Made by a program: the position numbers and the translations under genes. Under the pieces are notes generated by a model, which saw nothing but the letters and a program-made list of their open reading frames with translations, did no database searches and had not been told where the DNA came from. From CAVQBP01 sp963723205 (lineage in GTDB: Bacteria > Bacteroidota > Ignavibacteria > Ignavibacteriales > Ignavibacteriaceae), in the NCBI GenBank assembly GCA_963723205.1, contig CAVRQC010000047.1, positions 272,160-336,159 of the forward strand: a stretch of 64,000 bases of DNA. Direction: 5' to 3'. Position 1 is the stretch's first letter, and the number at the start of each line of letters is the position of its first letter. Of the stretch, positions 16,377 to 26,063 are shown in pieces.

Positions 16377-19300
16377 ATGAAAAAGCTGTTGGTACGTATT
16401 CCAACCTCAATAATTATTTTATTGCTATTTCTTTTCTTTAACATTACTCTTTATGGGCAGCAGGTTAAAATTATAAAAAGAGTAATGACCGAATCCGAAT
16501 ATCAGAAATTAAAAACTTTTATCGGGACTTATGAAGAAGGAAAAAATTACAATGAGATTATTCATGGTCACGGTACCGGGCTGGTTCCTCCCACTGAGGA
16601 AGAATGGGAGAAAATGAGAAATCAACCGATTCTTTTTGACAAAATAGATTACCCTCTCAGAAAGTTGAGTACACCTGCAAGTTATGATAACTCTGCAACT
16701 ATCTGGTTTCCCCCAATTGGTAATCAGGGTGCAGAAGGTTCATGTGTTCCTTGGGCGCTTGTTTACTATACTAAAACTTTTCAAGAGGCTACGGAACATA
16801 ATTGGGATCTCTCTGGAGGTTTATGGCAAAATGAAGATAAAATATTTACCCCTGATTTCTGTTATCATCTGTTAAATAAAGGTGTAGATAAAGGTATCAG
16901 CTATGCTGACAATATAAATTTATTACAGCAAATAGGATGTTGTACATTGGACAAAATGCTGTATGATCCTTATGATGATGCAAGTTGGCCAAATGAAAAT
17001 GCCTGGCGACAGGCTCCTTTATATCGTTCGCAGACAGGTTATGGTGGTAATGATGGTTATATTTGGATTAATACGGATTCCGGCATTGAAAATTTGAAAC
17101 AACTTTTAGCCTATGGAAATTTAGCTGTTATACCTGTTAATGCTGGTTACTTTTATGGAAACTTTACATCTAAGGACCTTTGGACTTTGGATAACTATAA
17201 TACTACTAGTCATAATCACGCTAACACTATTGTGGGATATGATGATAATTTTGGTCCATATGCAGAATCAGGTAATTCGAATGCATATGGTGCATTTAAA
17301 ATTGCAAATTCATGGGGTATTGGTGATTGGGAAAAAAATCCAGATGGTTTTTATTATATCTCTTATGAATGTATGAAACAGATGATTCAAATTACATACC
17401 TGTATCAAAATTATTTTGATTATGAACCAAAAATGGTTGCTGTATTTAAAATGAATCACAATATTCGAAACGAGAATGATATAAAAATTGGAGTTGAATC
17501 ATTAGGAAGTTCAGTTTATAAATCCCTTAATACATTTCCTTCGAAAGGCGGGAGTTTTCCCTTTCCTGATAATCCTATTGTCATTGATATCACGGAACTC
17601 CAAACATTTTTGTCTGGAAGTACAAATAATTTTTTCATTGAAGTAAATGATGGAGGTACTTCTGCTACTGGAACAATACAATATTTTTCTATTGAGATGT
17701 ACGATGATTATTCGAGCGGGATACCTAAAAATGTATATGTATCGACAGAAACACCTGTTCAAACTCAACAAGGAAGTACTATTAAGGTGAATCTTACTAC
17801 TTCTTCTGAAACAATTGTAATACAATACCCTATTGGAGGAGAAGTATTTGATATTGGCAGCAAACCAATTATTAAATATTCTTCTGAAGGTACCAGTGGT
17901 TATATAAACCTCGATTATTCAACCGATAAAGGAAATACATGGAATTCTATCGCTACAAATGTAATCGATAACGATGAATATAATGACTGGATTATACCAA
18001 ACACACCATCATCAGAATGTAAAATAAGAATAAGTGATGTTGGTGGTAGTCCTTCGGTAATTAGTAAAGGTTTGTTTAGAATAGGGCAATATGAATTTAC
18101 CGATCAAACATCAATTTCATTGCCTGGCATTATGTTGGGTTCAGCTGCTTGGGGAGATTTGGACAACGATGGGAATTTGGATTTACTTATAACTGGAATT
18201 GGAAATGTCGGTGGCGATCTTACTAAAATTTATCATAATAATGGAAATAATACATTTTCAGAAGTGACAACAATTTCTCTGCCCAAACTTAGAGCTAGTT
18301 CTATAGCATTTGGAGATTATGATAATGATGGCGATCTTGATATCCTTTTAACTGGATATAATAACGGCATTTTTATTTCAAAAATTTACCGTAATAATGG
18401 TACTAATAAATTTACTGAACAGAAATCAATCTCTCTTATTAATATCACCGGCCAAGCAGCCTGGGGAGATTATGATAATGATGGGAAATTGGATATACTT
18501 TTATCAGGTTCACCTATGGGTGAAGATCCTATAACAAAGGTATATCACAATAATGGAAATAATATATTTACAGAACAAACTTCAATTTCTCTTGCAGGTG
18601 CAGTTGCCTGTGAAGACTATGATAATGATGGTTTTCTGGATATACTTATATCTGGGAACACAACAAGTGGGCCGTTATCAAAAATATATCGGAACAAAGG
18701 AAACGGCACATTTGAAGAGCAGTCGATTTCTCTGCTTGGTTTATCAGAAAGTTCGGTAGCCTGGGGAGACTATGATAATGATGGCAATCTCGATATAATT
18801 TTAAATGGAACGACTGCATCCGATACTTCTCTTTCAAAGTTATATCACAATAATGGAAATAATACATTTACAGATCAAATCTCCTATTCGGTTACACAAT
18901 CCGGTTCGGTAGCCTGGGGAGATTATGATAATGATGGTAATCTGGATATTCTTTTAACCGGATGTTTCGATAATAAAAAATCTAAAATTTATCGTAACAA
19001 CGGAAATGGAGTATTTGAAGAACAAACAACAATTTCCTTATTTGGGGGATACTCAGGTTCTGCTATTTGGGCAGATTATGACAATGATAATGATCTGGAC
19101 ATATTATTAACCGGTACAAATAGCTCAGTAAAAGTATCAAAAATTTATCGTAATAATAGCAACATACATAATATCTTACCTTCTGCACCCTCAAACTTGA
19201 AAGTTGCAAGTAGTGGCAATGACGTCACATTCACCTGGGATAAAAGTACCGATAAAGAAACACCACAAAATGGATTGACATATAATGTATCAATTGGTAC

Positions 19301-19841
19301 CAGTCCCGGAGCTTGCGATATTTTATCTCCTATGGCAGAATTAAATACAGGCAAAAGAAGAATTGTTAGTATGGGGAATGCAGGTCATGGTAATTTTAAG
19401 ACAATAAAAGGATTACCGGACGGAAAGTATTATTGGAGTGTGCAGTCAATTGATAATTGTTTCGAGGGTTCTAATTTTGCTGAAACTAAAAGTTTTACTA
19501 TACCCTATAAAGGAACAATTTCAATTACATCTCCAAAAGGAGGTGAAGTATTTACAGCAGGAAGTAATCCGGTTATCACATATACTTCGGAAGGTACCAG
19601 CGGCTATTTGAATCTGGATTATTCAACGGATGCTGGTACAACATGGGACACAATAGCTACTCATCAAACTGATGACGGTGATTACAAGGGATGGGTAGTA
19701 CCCAATACTCCATCAGCTAACTGCAAAATCAGAATTACTGATTCAGATGGCGAACCTTCTGTGTTAAGTGATAGTTCATTTACTATACAATCGCCTGGAA
19801 TAATTGTAATAACATATCCCAAAAGGAGGAGAAATATTTGA
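16377..19841 (+). CDS. Secreted C1A-like cysteine peptidase with VCBS repeats and Ig-like domains
   Basis: About 1154 residues up to the first frameshift. Order: signal peptide (1-28); papain-like peptidase (about 95-345) with the cysteine in NQGAEGSCVPWA near 123, the histidine near 280 in SHNHANTIVGYD, and the asparagine in IANSWG near 310; a Kre9/KNH-type Ig-like domain (about 478-568); seven VCBS/FG-GAP repeats (about 580-928), each with a DYDNDGxLDI calcium-type loop; a fibronectin-III-like domain (about 930-1044); and a second KNH domain. AGGGGGG before the ATG at 16377 sets the start, rather than the GTG at 16374. The open frame ends early because of an extra A at 19821-19824; the rest follows in other frames. 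Confidence 0.85.
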   Translation: MKKLLVRIPTSIIILLLFLFFNITLYGQQVKIIKRVMTESEYQKLKTFIGTYEEGKNYNEIIHGHGTGLVPPTEEEWEKMRNQPILFDKIDYPLRKLSTPASYDNSATIWFPPIGNQGAEGSCVPWALVYYTKTFQEATEHNWDLSGGLWQNEDKIFTPDFCYHLLNKGVDKGISYADNINLLQQIGCCTLDKMLYDPYDDASWPNENAWRQAPLYRSQTGYGGNDGYIWINTDSGIENLKQLLAYGNLAVIPVNAGYFYGNFTSKDLWTLDNYNTTSHNHANTIVGYDDNFGPYAESGNSNAYGAFKIANSWGIGDWEKNPDGFYYISYECMKQMIQITYLYQNYFDYEPKMVAVFKMNHNIRNENDIKIGVESLGSSVYKSLNTFPSKGGSFPFPDNPIVIDITELQTFLSGSTNNFFIEVNDGGTSATGTIQYFSIEMYDDYSSGIPKNVYVSTETPVQTQQGSTIKVNLTTSSETIVIQYPIGGEVFDIGSKPIIKYSSEGTSGYINLDYSTDKGNTWNSIATNVIDNDEYNDWIIPNTPSSECKIRISDVGGSPSVISKGLFRIGQYEFTDQTSISLPGIMLGSAAWGDLDNDGNLDLLITGIGNVGGDLTKIYHNNGNNTFSEVTTISLPKLRASSIAFGDYDNDGDLDILLTGYNNGIFISKIYRNNGTNKFTEQKSISLINITGQAAWGDYDNDGKLDILLSGSPMGEDPITKVYHNNGNNIFTEQTSISLAGAVACEDYDNDGFLDILISGNTTSGPLSKIYRNKGNGTFEEQSISLLGLSESSVAWGDYDNDGNLDIILNGTTASDTSLSKLYHNNGNNTFTDQISYSVTQSGSVAWGDYDNDGNLDILLTGCFDNKKSKIYRNNGNGVFEEQTTISLFGGYSGSAIWADYDNDNDLDILLTGTNSSVKVSKIYRNNSNIHNILPSAPSNLKVASSGNDVTFTWDKSTDKETPQNGLTYNVSIGTSPGACDILSPMAELNTGKRRIVSMGNAGHGNFKTIKGLPDGKYYWSVQSIDNCFEGSNFAETKSFTIPYKGTISITSPKGGEVFTAGSNPVITYTSEGTSGYLNLDYSTDAGTTWDTIATHQTDDGDYKGWVVPNTPSANCKIRITDSDGEPSVLSDSSFTIQSPGIIVITYPKRRRNI

Positions 19842-20671
19842 AGCAGGAAGTAATCCAGTTATAACATACAGTTCACTAGGAAACAGTGGTTATGTTAATC
19901 TTGATTATTCAACAGACAGGGGTTCACATGGGATACAATTTCAACAAATCAATTAGACGATGGTGATTATAAAGGCTGGATAGTACCTAATACTCCATCA
20001 ACAAAATTGTAAAATAAGAATAACCGATGTCGATGGAGAGCCGTCTGCAGTGAGTGATAGCACATTTACAATTGCCGGTGTAGTCCCTGTTGAACTGGTA
20101 TCGTTTACCAGAAATTCAAAAGAAAATAAAATAATGCTGAACTGGAAGACAGCAACTGAGACAAATAATAAAGGATTTGAGATCCAAAGGAAATTAAGTG
20201 CAGGTTGGGAAAAAGCAGGTTATATAGATGGTAGCGGAACAACAACTAATCCCAAAGAATATTTATTCACTGATAACTTTGAATATAAATTCTATAAAGG
20301 AATTGTAAGCTACAGACTAAAACAAATAGATTATAATGGTTCTACCCGGTATTCGGAAGAAATAAGATTAGATGTAGACTTTACACCCAAAAAGTATACT
20401 TTATATCAGAATTATCCTAATCCATTTAATCCAATAACAACAATCAAATATGCATTGCCTTTTGAAAGCAGGGTTGAGATAATAATTTATAATATGTTAG
20501 GGCAAAAGATTGAGGAATTTGATGAAGGGGTAAAGGCAGCGGGTTATCATGATATAAATTGGTTCCCCGGAAATTTATCATCAGGTGTATATTTTTATTT
20601 TTTACATTGCCAAAAGCATAGATGGGAAAAATAATTTTACTAAAACATTAAAGATGCTTTTAATGAAATGA
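19842..20671 (+). pseudogene. Frameshifted 3' end of the secreted peptidase, with T9SS sorting domain
   Basis: Translated piecewise, this continues the protein above: a third KNH-type domain, a VELVSF-type linker domain, and a T9SS type A sorting domain (LYQNYPNPFNPITTIKYALP to LKMLLMK, ending at TGA 20669-20671). Four single-base shifts are needed: an extra A at 19821-19824, a missing A near 19925, an extra A at 20003-20006, and an indel near 20594-20607. The longest open piece is 20050-20634. Without correction the sorting signal is lost and the peptidase could not be anchored by the T9SS. Either real decay or assembly error. Confidence 0.8.
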
Positions 20672-20740
20672 AATTTAACTTTTCGGCGACTGAATTGTCT
20701 AACGGCATCTAAAGAGGGGAAACTTTGTGTAGCTGCAATT

Positions 20741-20796
20741 AAGATTTCTCGATAATCTCTGCTACTTATCACAGATGGTGATTACCACGAAATGAC
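20741..20796. repeat. Degenerate AAGATTTCTC ... CGAAATGAC repeat
   Basis: AAGATTTCTCG at 20741-20751 and CGAAATGAC at 20788-20796 are the same paired ends seen in the larger elements at 43925-44241 and 47835-47910. It lies in the gap between the peptidase gene and yajQ, and the middle is diverged. Confidence 0.4.
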
Positions 20797-20857
20797 AATG
20801 TGTTTGATTGAAGAGTCATTACTCCACCATTCCATAATTCCTATTTGTCGTAAACGA

Positions 20858-21355
20858 CTACTTCATGTTGACAAACTGGGTTGGGAAGTCAAGATCCGCT
20901 TCATTTACCATTTTAATAACTGCCTGAAGATCGTCAATTTTTACACCCTGCACGCGTACCTGCTCATCCTGAATTTGGGCATTTACCTTAAGCTTTGAAT
21001 CCTTTACCATTTTAGTAATCTTTTTTGCATTATCCTTTGAAATCCCGCTTTGCAGGTTTATGAATTGTTTTATTCTTCCACCGGCCGCAGGTTCCGGTTC
21101 ATTTAATTTCAATGCTTTAATCGAAATTCCTCTCCTGATAAATTTTGTCTGAAGGATATCTATACTTGCTTTTAGAGAATAATCATCTTTTGTATTAATA
21201 GAAATATTTTTTTCTTTTTTGTTAAGATCCATAGAGGTTGCAGAATCCTTCAAATCATACCGCTGGTGAATTTCTTTTAATGCCTGATTAACCGCATTAT
21301 CAGCTTCCTGCAAATCTATTTCGGATACAATATCAAAAGAGTGATTTTGAGCCAT
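20858..21355 (-). CDS. YajQ family nucleotide-binding protein
   Basis: About 165 residues from the ATG at 21355, which is preceded by AGAGG; an upstream in-frame start at 21418 would add a hydrophobic leader foreign to the family. Motifs: MAQNHSFDIVSEIDLQEADNA, QRYDLKDSATSM, DILQTKFIRRGI and the final DLDFPTQFVNMK (FPLQFxNxR-type end). YajQ proteins have two ferredoxin-like domains; some bind cyclic di-GMP and act as effectors, and others bind RNA. Complete. Confidence 0.93.
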   Translation of the reverse strand: MAQNHSFDIVSEIDLQEADNAVNQALKEIHQRYDLKDSATSMDLNKKEKNISINTKDDYSLKASIDILQTKFIRRGISIKALKLNEPEPAAGGRIKQFINLQSGISKDNAKKITKMVKDSKLKVNAQIQDEQVRVQGVKIDDLQAVIKMVNEADLDFPTQFVNMK

Positions 21356-21409
21356 AATAACCTCTGAAATAATATTAATAATTATTGAAAAGCTAAGGTA
21401 ATGAGTGGA

Positions 21410-21734
21410 GTTTGTCAAGCAGTGTTGGGCCCGGATTCCAGATACCCGGTACTAAAGAGTGAAAGAGAGAAATAAGTAAAATCATATCGGATTCAGAGTA
21501 GATTAATTCGTAATACTCCGTAACACTAGGCTGTCAGGGACCAATCCTCGACAGATGGTAGAGTAAACATAGAGCGAATGACAATGCTAGAAATCTTTAA
21601 CTATATGTACTGTCATGGTTTGGACCATGACAGCCGAGATACGGCGTTCGACATGGTTTGGACCGTAACAGTTTGTCAAGCAGTTGGAGCTTCATCCGGA
21701 TACCAGATGCCGGATAGCAGGGGGCAGAAGTCAG
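21410..21734. repeat. Composite repeat: direct repeats, palindromes and heptamer arrays
   Basis: GTTTGTCAAGCAGT occurs at 21410-21423 and 21671-21684. After each copy come 7-bp units: CCGGATT, CCAGATA, CCCGGTA at 21431-21451, and CATCCGG, ATACCAG, ATGCCGG, ATAGCAG, GGGGCAG, AAGTCAG at 21693-21734. Between them is a perfect hairpin CTGTCATGGT-TTGG-ACCATGACAG at about 21611-21634, with diverged relatives near 21530 and 21650. No convincing gene lies in 21356-21907. Confidence 0.6.
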
Positions 21735-21907
21735 AGAGTAAACCAAATGATTCATACCGTCAATATTTCAAAGAACTGTGAAAACTAAAATAGTCTGTAT
21801 CTAAATCTAAATAATTTTACTAAAACTTTACCAAAACTTTACTATTTAAATAAATAATTATATATTAGTTAATATAATTAGGTTAATATACAAAATAGAA
21901 TTGAACA

Positions 21908-22354
21908 ATGAAAGAGAATGATATAAAAGAAAGATTTATTTTATTAAGGGCGGAAGGATTATCCTTCGATAAAATCTCAAAAAGTATAAAAGTATCAAAA
22001 CCCACCCTAATAGAATGGCAGAAAGAATTTACGGAAAAGATTAAGGTATTACAGGAAGTAAGATTTAATGAAATACTGGAAAAGTATAATATGGTTAAAG
22101 AGAAGCGGATAGAACGATTATCCAGGGAACTGGATCTTGCCTGGAGGACTTATGAAAAAATAGATTATAAAGATTTGAGCAAAAGAGAACTTTTGATGAT
22201 GATAATCCGGCTGGAAAAGCGTTTAAGGGAAGAAATAGAACCAAATAATAAATATGAAAAAGATGATGCGGATAATACGGACTATCAAATTCAAATAAAC
22301 AGAAGAATAATTGGTGAGAATGGAAAATGTGAAACGGAAGATGGAAAATGTTAG
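21908..22354 (+). CDS. Small helix-turn-helix protein
   Basis: 148 residues. The N-terminal 40 form a resolvase/transposase-type helix-turn-helix (LRAEGLSFDKISKSIKVSKPTL), followed by a strongly charged, probably coiled-coil region (about 45-115). This resembles small DNA-binding proteins linked to mobile elements; no catalytic domain is present. The last 11 or so residues (ending DGKC) and the stop codon are encoded by a 7-bp repeat array, so the natural C-terminus has probably been replaced or extended. Probably expressed, role unknown. Confidence 0.6.
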   Translation: MKENDIKERFILLRAEGLSFDKISKSIKVSKPTLIEWQKEFTEKIKVLQEVRFNEILEKYNMVKEKRIERLSRELDLAWRTYEKIDYKDLSKRELLMMIIRLEKRLREEIEPNNKYEKDDADNTDYQIQINRRIIGENGKCETEDGKC

Positions 22355-22396
22355 AGAACGGGGGTAGAAGACAGAAATCAGAGATCAGAAGTCAGA
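22320..22396. repeat. Array of eleven degenerate 7-bp repeats
   Basis: From 22320 the sequence reads in sevens: ATGGAAA, ATGTGAA, ACGGAAG, ATGGAAA, ATGTTAG, three weak units, then AATCAGA, GATCAGA, AGTCAGA. It begins inside the HTH gene and runs past its stop. ATGGAAA/G is the same unit found inside the ligase gene at 33643; the AGTCAGA type matches 21728. Confidence 0.65.
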
Positions 22397-22424
22397 AGTT
22401 TATTGAAAAGATCTTTCTACATTA

Positions 22425-23285
22425 TCAGATTGAAGTAAGCATCCTTTTATCCCGAGAGCGAAATTTATCTATTTTTTTCCAATCTTTGACTGAAGAAAAG
22501 AACTCATCTTCTGTCATTTCAATTTCTTCAAGGAAATGATTCAGGATTGACGGCTGCATGGGGTTATTCAGTTCTTCAGATTCAAGCTGCAGAGCCTCTT
22601 CTCTGCTGATTTCACCCTTTCTGACAAGGTAACTTCGGTGAAAAGTGTGCAGGGAAAGTTCATCAAATTTTAGTTTATTTACATAATGCTGCATATCATG
22701 AAGAAGACAATCCATATGCTCGAATTCATCGGGAGCAGTCCAACCCATTTCTTCTTTTATTATCTCAATAATTCTTTCATTGGAAATTTCTACATAGTCA
22801 TATAAATCAATCCTGCTCTTTCCGCCTGTGACGGGTTGTTTCATAAATATCTGCTTCGGATTTTTCAGGAACTTCTTTGCACTATGAAATAATTTTCGGG
22901 TAAATATATACCATACCGGTTCAATAGTACCGGCCATTGAACCGGCTTCTTTTCCGAGTGGATTTTGTCCGGTCATTTTATTGAAATAATAATTATCCCC
23001 GCTCTGGAATAATTCAGGAATGAATGTGAGGTAGTCGGTTAATTTTCCATTACCTGTTACTACTAATGGTGTATCGCCGCGAAACTGCTCAATACATCCC
23101 TCAATTCCTGACATACATACAGAACAAAACTGGCTGCTCTCCTGTAAAGCTAATTTATATAACTTCAGCAAAACTTTTCGATTAACAGTATAAAGAATAT
23201 GATCGGCATTTGTTTCGGTGACTGCATTTTTTATATTTTTCTTTGCATGTTCAGATAAAAATCCATTATCAAAAGTAACACACAA
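22425..23285 (-). pseudogene. N-acetyl sugar amidotransferase, C-terminal part (after in-frame stop)
   Basis: 286 residues continuing, in the same frame, the fragment at 23304-23576. It holds the rest of the PP-loop ATPase and the C-terminal domain of the WbpG/PseA (N-acetyl sugar amidotransferase) family: two further cysteines in FCSVCMSGIEG and the family-typical YLVRKGEISREEALQL and LNHFLEEIEMTEDEFFS. These enzymes use glutamine-derived ammonia, supplied by HisH/HisF-like partners, to make acetamidino sugars for O-antigens. No partner is nearby. An initiation at TTG 23285 is possible but would lack the ATP loop. Confidence 0.75.
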
Positions 23286-23303
23286 ACATTTAAGGTTAAA
23301 AAC

Positions 23304-23576
23304 TTATGCAAATAAATATAAAGCATATGTACTGTCTTTACCGCCACTTAAAGATATGATACAATCATATCGCTGATGTGTTTGCTTAACACGGTTTACT
23401 ATTTCTTCCAGTTCCTTTTTCTTCTGCGGCTTATTTTTTCCCCATTCTGCAATTATACTATCATAGTTTTTACAATGTTCGCAAATACCATTCTTATCGA
23501 GATTCACACTAGGCAAGCTATCCGGAAGTAAACAACGATTGCATCTTTTAATATTTTCTATTCCCTTGTTTTGCAT
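23304..23576 (-). pseudogene. N-acetyl sugar amidotransferase, N-terminal part
   Basis: 90 residues with the family's zinc-ribbon opening (RCNRCLLPDSLPSV then CEHCKNYD) and the PP-loop ATP site LSGGKDSTYALYLFA near 75-90. The frame is then closed by TAA at 23306-23304. The downstream fragment lies in exactly the same frame, six codons on, so this is a single nonsense change rather than an indel. The full gene (22425-23576, about 383 residues) would be normal length for the family. Confidence 0.78.
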
Positions 23577-24478
23577 AAAACTATCTCCAATTTTTCATAA
23601 TAGAATAATGCCCGGCAACAGTCAGGTTTCCGGGTAAAAAGACATAAAAATTTTATTACATTATAATATAAAAAATCTTTTTATCATTTATTACACCTGG
23701 GCTCCCGGGGGTAATGACGAGGCATCCAATATAAAATATACAGATGCTTATTTATTCAAATATTGATTATTTAGGATATAAATATAGAACTCCTGCCGGA
23801 GTTCTGGTCTGTCCCCTGCGGGGGAAATATTTTTCTACAAATATTAAACTCCTAAAGGATTTATTGGAAAGCTGCTGATTAGCCATTAGAGATTTGGTAA
23901 AAGACATTGGGATATCTTTAATCATTCTATAAATATAGAACTCCTGCCGGAGTTCCGGTCTGTCCCTCCGGGGATATATTTTTTTTCTACAAATATTAAA
24001 CTCCTAAAGGAGTTATTGGAAAGCTGCTGATTAGCTATTAGAGATTTGGTAAAGATATACTGGTATATTTGTTTATTCAATTAATTGAACTCCTAATGGA
24101 GATAATGGGGGAGAGCAAATGGTTTTGATGAAGGCAATGCCGACTTTTTATGACGAAGATTAAAATTTTGTTCAAAGGAAAATTCAGAAATCTTATCTGA
24201 CACTTTGTCAAAAATTCTCAGGAAACATTATGTAAATTAAGCTTTATTTAAGCCGGATTTTCCCCGGAGGTACCTTGGGGATGAAACGGAGGTGAGAAAA
24301 GGTTATTTGATGGTTTTAAAATGGAAAAATGAGAAATGACAAAACGGCTTATTTCCTATTGCATATAATTAGAGAATTTTAAAGCTATAAATAACAATTC
24401 CGACTTTTTATGTCTTGGGGATTGATTTTCAAAATAAAAAATATAATTTTTTCACATATTGATAAAAATGTTAAAATA
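23577..24478. repeat. 900-bp non-coding repeat region with a 151-bp tandem duplication
   Basis: Two tandem copies of a 151-bp unit start at 23778 and 23929, both opening ATAAATATAGAACTCCTGCC. Each unit holds three small palindromes (GAACTCCTGCCGGAGTTC, a CCCC/GGGG pair, and AAACTCCTAAAGGAGTT or a variant). A lone ACTCCTAATGGAG palindrome follows near 24090. A 13-bp direct repeat CCGACTTTTTATG is at 24140-24152 and 24400-24412. No gene seen on either strand. The palindromes belong to the same family as those between recA and recX. Confidence 0.7.
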
Positions 24479-25702
24479 TTATTTCATCAATATCATTTTC
24501 TTAGTATCTGCAAATTTATTATTTACATTGATCCTGTATATGTAAATACCGCTGGCAAGGTTTGCTGCATTGAAATTTACTTCATGCTGACCAGCAGAAA
24601 TATCACCATTTATAAGTGTTGAAACTTTCTCACCGAGAATATTATAGACTTCCAGGCTGACTTTTCCTGCTTCACCAAGGGTAAAATTAATTTTTGTGCT
24701 GGGGTTGAAAGGATTGGGGTAATTCTGGCTAAGAGAATATTCTGCGGGCACTTTTTGCTTTTCTACAACACCGGTTGCACTATAGTTGCTGGTTAAACCA
24801 TAAATTTGCGCTTCCCACAAAGTCGCATATTCATTCTGATTATTACCAGTAATTAATAATTTTACATATCTTGCATACTGATTGTTGAAATTATTTACAG
24901 TCCATTCAGTTGTATCCGAAGAAGCGTCGGAGATTAATTCTTTCCAATTTATAGTATCATTGGATGTGTAGATAGAATATTGAAAAATTCTTCCTTTATT
25001 CCAATTGTTAAATTCAAATCTTGTACTGGAAATTTCCTGTTCACTTCCAAGATCAAAAATTAAATATGAAGGCGTTGTAGAAGTCCAGGCTTCATTCCAC
25101 TCACTGTTTAACAATCCTTTCCCATCTGTCAAATATTCTGTTGAACCTTGAGTAGTTGAAGAAGCTGTAATTTTCAGTACTATAAGTTGATTATTTCCAA
25201 AAGTAAAATGTTCTTTATTGTTGGTAATGTCATCAAAATTGTTACCGGTTAAAATAGTACTTATCTTTCCATCAAAGCACCAACTGATTTCTGGAGTTGT
25301 TATAGCAGAATCAATATGCGTTTTAAGAATAAAGTCTCCTACTTTTAATTCCTTAGTAGTGATTGTCTCAGTTCCGGGAAGGGAAGCAAAGGTCATTTTT
25401 GCTTCACCGTCTGTATCAATAACACCTACTCCAATTGAAGGTGTTAAGTTATTTAATTCTGAAGAACCTTCCACATAGGAGAATTTATAAATTGGTGAAT
25501 TATTATTCAAACATAGTATACATTGATAAGAGGTCATTTGAAAACTAGTATCGGTACTTTTCAGATAAACTTCAAATGATATCGTTGAATCATTTAATAT
25601 CTTTGTACCTGTGACCTGCATTGAATAGTTAGTGGAGGAGAAAACGGTCTGAAAATTGAAGAATAAAAGAGCAAAAAATACACAAAATCTTGTCATATTC
25701 AT
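24479..25702 (-). CDS. Exported cohesin-like/discoidin protein with T9SS sorting domain
   Basis: 407 residues. A signal peptide (about 1-22) precedes a cohesin-like beta domain (about 24-175). A discoidin (F5/8 type C) carbohydrate-binding domain follows (about 178-308): EYLTDGKGLLNSEWNEAW, SYLIFDLGSEQEI, ARYVKLLITG. The C-terminal type A sorting domain begins YSLSQNYPNPFNPSTKINFTL and ends KMILMK. It should be exported and attached to the surface or released by the T9SS. The two binding domains suggest attachment to polysaccharide. Intact, unlike the peptidase gene at 16377. Confidence 0.85.
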   Translation of the reverse strand: MNMTRFCVFFALLFFNFQTVFSSTNYSMQVTGTKILNDSTISFEVYLKSTDTSFQMTSYQCILCLNNNSPIYKFSYVEGSSELNNLTPSIGVGVIDTDGEAKMTFASLPGTETITTKELKVGDFILKTHIDSAITTPEISWCFDGKISTILTGNNFDDITNNKEHFTFGNNQLIVLKITASSTTQGSTEYLTDGKGLLNSEWNEAWTSTTPSYLIFDLGSEQEISSTRFEFNNWNKGRIFQYSIYTSNDTINWKELISDASSDTTEWTVNNFNNQYARYVKLLITGNNQNEYATLWEAQIYGLTSNYSATGVVEKQKVPAEYSLSQNYPNPFNPSTKINFTLGEAGKVSLEVYNILGEKVSTLINGDISAGQHEVNFNAANLASGIYIYRINVNNKFADTKKMILMK

Positions 25703-26063
25703 TTTTATTTATACCTTGATTTATAACACTCATTTTTAAGTATATCAATATTAATACCATAAGCTATCCGCTAAAAATTCAAAAAAAAGAAAGAATAACA
25801 GCGAGTTGTGGATAGATTACCGGGAATAATTACTTCTTTTTGACTTGCTGATGAAGCAAGATTTATAGATTGATTAGATTGGAAAAAAAATTAAAAATGA
25901 TTTGAATTCTTTATATTATTAAAAAGAGTATAAAGAATAAACACAGTGACATAAGATATGTTTTTAGTTACAAAACAGAAATAGCCTAAAAGAATGATTA
26001 AAATCTGAGTTATGAGTGACATTCCCTCTGATAAAGATTATAAAAGGACTACATTAATAAATT
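25703..26063. other. Intergenic gap, nothing recognised
   Basis: AT-rich sequence of 361 bases between two minus-strand genes. I see no reading frame, strong hairpin or repeat copy. It must hold the promoter of the T9SS protein gene, which reads leftward from 25702. Confidence 0.4.

Noticed and set aside
21578..21781. Small gene between yajQ and the HTH gene
   Set aside because: Its frame runs through hairpins and heptamer repeats, and the predicted peptide is only a translation of these repeats.
22320..22396. CRISPR-like or coding repeat
   Set aside because: The period is seven bases with steady drift and no spacers; most of it lies after a stop codon.
23304..23306. Recoded stop codon in the amidotransferase
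   Set aside because: It is TAA, not the UGA or UAG used for selenocysteine or pyrrolysine, and no recoding structure is visible.
23778..24079. CRISPR array
   Set aside because: Only two 151-bp units, palindromic throughout, no unique spacers of regular size and no cas genes nearby.
24410..24622. Plus-strand 70-residue gene
   Set aside because: Overlaps the sorting domain of the T9SS gene on the other strand, without ribosome site or recognisable protein features.
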